DNA from: Heliocidaris erythrogramma
Lineage: Eukaryota > Echinodermata > Echinoidea > Camarodonta > Echinometridae
DNA: 64,000 bases
Assembly (NCBI GenBank): GCA_025617745.1
Contig: CM046868.1
Location: 20,154,615-20,218,614, forward strand
Reading direction: 5' to 3'
Part shown: piece by piece, positions 59,192-64,000 of the stretch
Numbering within the stretch: position 1 is the first letter of the stretch
How the letters are laid out: every line of letters begins with the position of its first letter
Notes under the pieces: model-generated
The model's input: only the letters and a program-made list of their open reading frames with translations
Told to the model about the DNA's origin: nothing
Databases searched by the model: none
Position numbers and translations under genes: made by a program

Positions 59192-62068
59192 TATATTCTT
59201 CTGGCATCCCTTTAAACACCGAAAAGGTTTAAAGTTATAATTCTAGGTGTCTGCAGCAAAATTTTTGGTTTTTGTTTTTTTAACAAAAATATCAAATAAC
59301 AAAAAAAAAAAGGAGGCGGGCACAAAAAAGGATGGGCGGGGACGAGAAACTAGAAATAATTTTTTTTATTTGGCCTAACAGGTGCATTAAATAGTTAGTA
59401 ACTAGGGGTTCTGGAGAGAAACATAAAATAAATTGAAATATATTAGTAAACAAGTCTATTGTGATGTGATTTGATTATTTCGCAGCATTAAACATTAAAC
59501 TGCGAATCTCGACCACAAGTGAAATTTGCTAAAGTTTCATGCACGCGAACATTTCTGGTTTTACAGCATTAAATATAGTCATACATGTAAGTTTCATGAA
59601 ATCAGGTCCTATACAGCTGCTCATACGAGGTCCAATTACACCTTTTTCATAAAAAAAAACTAATGCATTATAGCGACACCATGAAGTATCTAATTATTTT
59701 CATCCTTATTCAGCATTCTAAAAATGATGTACACGCATTATTAACATACAGATAATTATAATCAAAGGAAAGGGCACTACATGTACAAGCAGCTTGTGAC
59801 TCTGTAACTGCATTGGAGCCCAAATCCCCAGCACGTTTTGGGACAGCAAACACCAAATGTGAAGGACAGACAAACAGATTCACAGTTACATCTAATGAGC
59901 ACACACCACTCACTGACTGACCAGATTGATGCAGAGGAAGATGTGAGTCTGCATGCTAATGTGTGAAGAGCAGATGACATGAAAATCATTAGCTGGGACT
60001 AATCAATGGCTTATCAGGGTGATTAATCAGCTCAGTTGTTTGCTCATTGCATTCATGTAGGGATGAACTCTTAAGCTGTCAGTCTAAAGTCTAATTAATG
60101 ACTGGATATATTAGCAACAAGGCCCTTATGTCCTAACATACAACCATAAATCATCAAACTTCAGTTAAAAGGCGTAATCTTTGCAACTCAGATTCTAATG
60201 GTATAACTGACATGCTATATTTCTGCTCACAGTAAAACAATAACTTTGCTATTCATTCTTTTGACCTTTGATCATGAAATGATAAATGTTTTGTAACAAT
60301 GATTACATATCAAGAAAACCGATGATAGATGCAATGGACATCGTTATGAAGACCCTGAGAATAACTGCTACCATAAGAGTTATAATGATAATCATACCTG
60401 GCTTTTAAGCAAGAACACCAAAGAAATTTAAGAATTTCAGATTGTAAAATGAAATAATCTAAAGTCCTGAAATGACTATATCAACAACAACTTGTTTTTT
60501 TGCAGTATAAAGAAAGAGGCTACATGTATGTATTTATAGAGACTAAACGTAAAACATACTGTTAGTGGTACATAAACAAATAAAATCTGAATATATGAAT
60601 ACCAGCACATTATTTCAAACATTCAATATCAATATTTTTATTGCACCATGGTATCATTCAGAAGCAACTGTTCTGGAGCCATTGGCCCAATCAATTCTCT
60701 GGACTTTGTTAAATGCAATGAAAGCACTTGTCTGTTTATTCTTTGTGAATACTCAGCAAGCAATTACAATCACTGGTGATGATTTCAAAGTTCAAGTGCT
60801 GTCTGTCCACATTAAGAGATTTAGAGATTGATTTACAGAGCACTATCACCTCTATAGACACTGGTACAACTGGTGCAACGACCCCAAGTGTGGCTCCCTA
60901 ACTGTCAAGCTTTCACAGGCAGGTTGTTTAGTTGCTTAATAATATTTAACAGACTTATCAGAAAACTGATATCATTCTGAAATCAGAAATGTATGTCCCA
61001 GTCTCCAAGATCACAGAAAACAGAATATCAGTATTTAAAGTCCATTCAATTTAGCAGACTTTACACAAAGTCTCAATAAAAGATACCAATGAGTTTCTAT
61101 TCATTTTAAAAATGTTTTCTCTAATTCATTTACTGTAATAAGTAATTTCTTGTATATTTTACTCTTCAATTTCAACATTTCACTCATGTCATTCGTAAGA
61201 ACAGGTGGGGTTTATAATCCATATTATATTGTTACTAGGGATTGCAAATCATTTTATTCGGTAGTATTCACCAGTTACTATAGTGATACTCACTGTCAAG
61301 ATAATTGTGTAAAATTAAAGATCATTAAAACAATCAAACATTGGTGGGTATTTTTGGATTCATTCAATTAAGCTCACTGTACCACATCCTACTTTCAGTT
61401 TCCCCTTGGATGGAAAATCCAATAAGATCATAATTACAAATGTCATTGATCATTAAGGACATCAGCGCAATGCCAATAATAAATCAGCAATGCAAGAAAA
61501 ATTTCATCGACATAATCGAATTGTCCGTTCATTTACTTTGGGGGAAGCTGTGATGGCCAAATTTAATAAGTATTGTGCCCCAATTGGTTTATTCCCAATG
61601 GACAAGTCAAAGCCGTCTACATAGACAAAACAACGGCTTATGATATTATCAATGAAATGTTCATGGCCCTAGTATCAACATTTAGCTTTGATACCATATT
61701 AAATGAAAGGAATAATTTGTTTCCATCTGTTGTTACCATATTAGTAATGCATTTTATTTTCATTAGACTGTGAACTGATAAATTTTCATAAGGATGATAA
61801 TCAGTACTGAAAAATGAAGGTGTAAAACAATATTCTACATAGAATGGAATAAATATGATGACTTAACTCTTACCACATGTAAAAAATAAATGAACTAAAT
61901 TCTAATCCACATACATGTACTGTAATACTAGTACTTTTAAAAGAAATTATAATCCATCAAAAAATATTTTCAAGAAATAATTAATCTTTGAAACATATTA
62001 GTCCTTTTTCTTCATTACATCGGATTATGATCTACCACATCCACATTCCACAGAGAATCTTATTCAGC

Positions 62069-62155
62069 ATATCTTTGTGCTAAGAGCCACAGGGACATTA
62101 ATATAGGATATACATGTATGAAGTTAACACCTTTTAGCTCTTAGCAAAGGATATA
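62069..62155. repeat. Foldback with TTTGTGCTAAGAGC ends
   Basis: TATCTTTGTGCTAAGAGCC pairs with AGCTCTTAGCAAAGGATATA in inverted orientation, about 87 bp overall. MITE-like; no coding. Confidence 0.65.
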
Positions 62156-64000
62156 CCCCTTTAATGCTCTTAACACTATCTTGCCACTTTATCGATCCCT
62201 ATATAGCAAATGACTACGAACTCATTTCATCTAATGCAAGGATCATCTCTAAAATGTGGAAGAGGACAAGGAATCTCCATGGCAACCTAACCATACAAGG
62301 TCCAATACATTTTTCGACAAGAATACACTGGACATTAGTAATAATCTTCACAGTACATGTACTGGGTATATCTTGAAGCACAGTACATGTATGTCTTGCT
62401 AATGGACTAAGTGATATTGGTGATAATTGGTCTACATTAATTCAAGACTAGTACAATAAAATATGGCCTTCCCAAGAAAAACAGGTTGGGTTACACAAAA
62501 TGTGAACATCCATGGCTCTTTTACCTGAAAACCACTAATGACAACTGAGCTTACGTGGGCTAAAGAAAGGAAGTTTACAATAATAAGAATACTTCTTCAG
62601 AAAACTACATGTTGGGATTGATATAGCAAATGTACGTCACTCCTACATGTTTTTGTTTTTTTCCAAAAAATTTAAGCACAAAATAAACATTTTTCATGTA
62701 GCAATGTTTCTGATACAAAATCCTGCACCTAATTATGAATGTACATTACCACACTGCTAAATAAATTTTCAAGTTAATGAAGTCCATATGCCAGACATTG
62801 TACAACATGTGGCCTCAAGATCACTGGTTATCCCACTGGGAATGCCAGGTGGGACTAATTAGTCATTTATTTGCACCATACCAAGGACAAACCAGTAATT
62901 AAAGTTAACCACTTGCCCACTCTCTCAGCCTTTGGTTGTTGTCTTTTCTGTTTTTCTTCTTCCATTTTTTTTTCTTCAAGTTTTACCATTGCTTACATTT
63001 CGTCTAATTCTCTGTATATCTGTTACTTAAATTCTCTAGACTGAAGATCATGGAATCTGGACCAAAACATGTGTTCTATACAAAAAAGACTTATTTCACA
63101 GTATTCTTATCCCAAAGTGTGAGAAAATTCAAACAAGACATGTGCCAGTTTTTAAGATAAAAAAATCAAATAGTTGCCTTCAGAAATCTACACTGGTCAT
63201 ACTTGTGCCCTATCGCAGCGTGAACAAAGTCAATGACATACAAGTAGGCATATAGGTTCGTTCTTATCCCCAAAATACATTTAATGTTGACTGTATAAGC
63301 CAAGTAATAAACATAAGGTAAGAAATATGTGCTTTTGTGAATTGTGTGACTGTGACAACGAACCGCTTCTGATTATAAGCAAACCAATTATAACCTCTCC
63401 GTTACCTCACAAAATCTATAGAAACAACACATCTCCAAAATATTATAGCAGGAGCACAGCTGAAATTTAATTTTTTTCATTCTCAACCTGGATGTTCTAA
63501 TCCGAGATGTATTTTTCACAATTCAGACAATAGCTAAGAAGCCTCAAGGCTCCTTCACACAGAAATGTGTGATAAGTGGGGTTTTTCTCACTTCTCGTCT
63601 TATGTTGCTATAATGTGAATGAACCCCCACATCATCATCTGGCATGAAAACACTGACAGCTAATGAAGTAAGAAGCGAGTTCCATTTTCTGAACTGTGCA
63701 TCTCCTGGGTAAAGGACCACCTCATTCAAAAGGAGTCTCCTTTCTAAAAAAAAAATCCCCTATCTTCTATTGCATTCTGCATTGTCAATAACTTTATTCA
63801 AAACCTTAAAAAGAAATAAAAGTCCCTCTGAGTGGTCTATTCATTCACTTCTATTAAAACCCTTTCTCAAAAAGATTTGGGGGCACAGTCTATCTCCTCT
63901 ATCAGGAAGAAAAGAATAATAGGACTGGGGGTAGGCTAGCCATCCTCTGGCCAACAATAGACAACTCATCATTTCAACAATGGGGTAATGATGAGGGGCG

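Larger units (their letters stand above)
58155..59379 (+). mobile_element. Composite element: foldback family with Crypton-like segment inside
   Basis: The outer parts, 58155-58290 and about 59195-59379, match the two halves of the 340-bp element at 5656-5999 in order (CCAAGTAAAATTGATTCC, AGTTTCTCGTCC, CCAAGATGGCC, GTTATATTTATAT, then TATTCTTCTGG, AGTTATAATTCTAG, ATATCAAATAACA and TTTGGCCTAA). Between them sits about 900 bp absent from the short copy: a 22-bp inverted-repeat pair (58291-58312 and 58994-59015, perfect) enclosing a tyrosine-recombinase-like fragment, then a separate hairpin (59016-59191). Looser inverted similarity continues outside (57920-58030 against 59440-59580). Confidence 0.7.
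37856..64000. other. No host exon found: FGFRL1 5' intron or upstream region
   Basis: 26 kb in which I can support no exon of either gene or of any other host gene. The FGFRL1 signal-peptide exon must lie here unseen or beyond the window. What it does hold is listed separately: foldbacks, a SINE, duplicated segments, a GC-rich transposon at 53.9 kb and a Crypton-bearing composite at 58 kb. Between them are several GC-richer, high-complexity islands (about 42.0-42.4, 43.25-43.75, 48.83-49.15 and 52.0-52.4 kb) that may be regulatory. Confidence 0.6.

Overview
The window looks like animal nuclear DNA, most probably from an echinoderm such as a sea urchin. It is AT-rich, its coding DNA is cut into short exons with GT/AG introns, and it is full of small foldback elements and tRNA-derived SINEs. 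The two recognisable genes are FGF-receptor family members that read like invertebrate orthologues. The species assignment is an inference; no marker here names the species.

Layout. (1) Positions 1-12315, plus strand: the 3' two-thirds of a fibroblast growth factor receptor tyrosine kinase gene (FGFR). Ten constitutive exons (3523-12315) join in perfect phase. They encode the second half of Ig domain III, the transmembrane segment, the juxtamembrane region, the complete split kinase domain and a short C-tail with a PLC-gamma-type tyrosine. A probable 102-nt cassette exon (34 codons, 1299-1400) lies just upstream, at the splice position vertebrates use for their IIIb/IIIc choice. The signal peptide, Ig I, Ig II and Ig IIIa exons lie before the window. 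(2) 12316-22961: FGFR 3' UTR, a repeat-rich spacer with large foldbacks, and the likely FGFRL1 3' UTR. (3) 22962-37855, minus strand: a nearly complete FGFRL1 gene (kinase-less FGF receptor-like 1) in five exons: Ig I, linker, Ig II, Ig III, and transmembrane plus His-rich tail. Only the signal-peptide exon is missing. (4) 37856-64000: no convincing host exon. This is FGFRL1 5' intron or upstream DNA with mobile elements, a SINE, a nested element carrying a broken Crypton-like recombinase fragment, and several sequence islands that could be cis-regulatory.

The genes together: a signalling FGFR and its kinase-less relative FGFRL1 lie tail to tail with only 10.6 kb between stop codons. In humans FGFR3 and FGFRL1 are also linked, on 4p16.3, so the arrangement may reflect an ancient local duplication. 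FGFRL1 can bind FGF ligands and heparin without a kinase and may modulate signalling by its neighbour.

The most notable observations are the FGFR-FGFRL1 convergent pair, the 34-codon cassette exon, the kinase residue changes (Cys before DFG; Phe-Tyr instead of Tyr-Tyr in the activation loop), an unclassified 890-bp intronic insertion with a 15-bp target duplication and mixed inverted/direct terminal repeats, and the nested Crypton-containing element at 58.1-59.4 kb.
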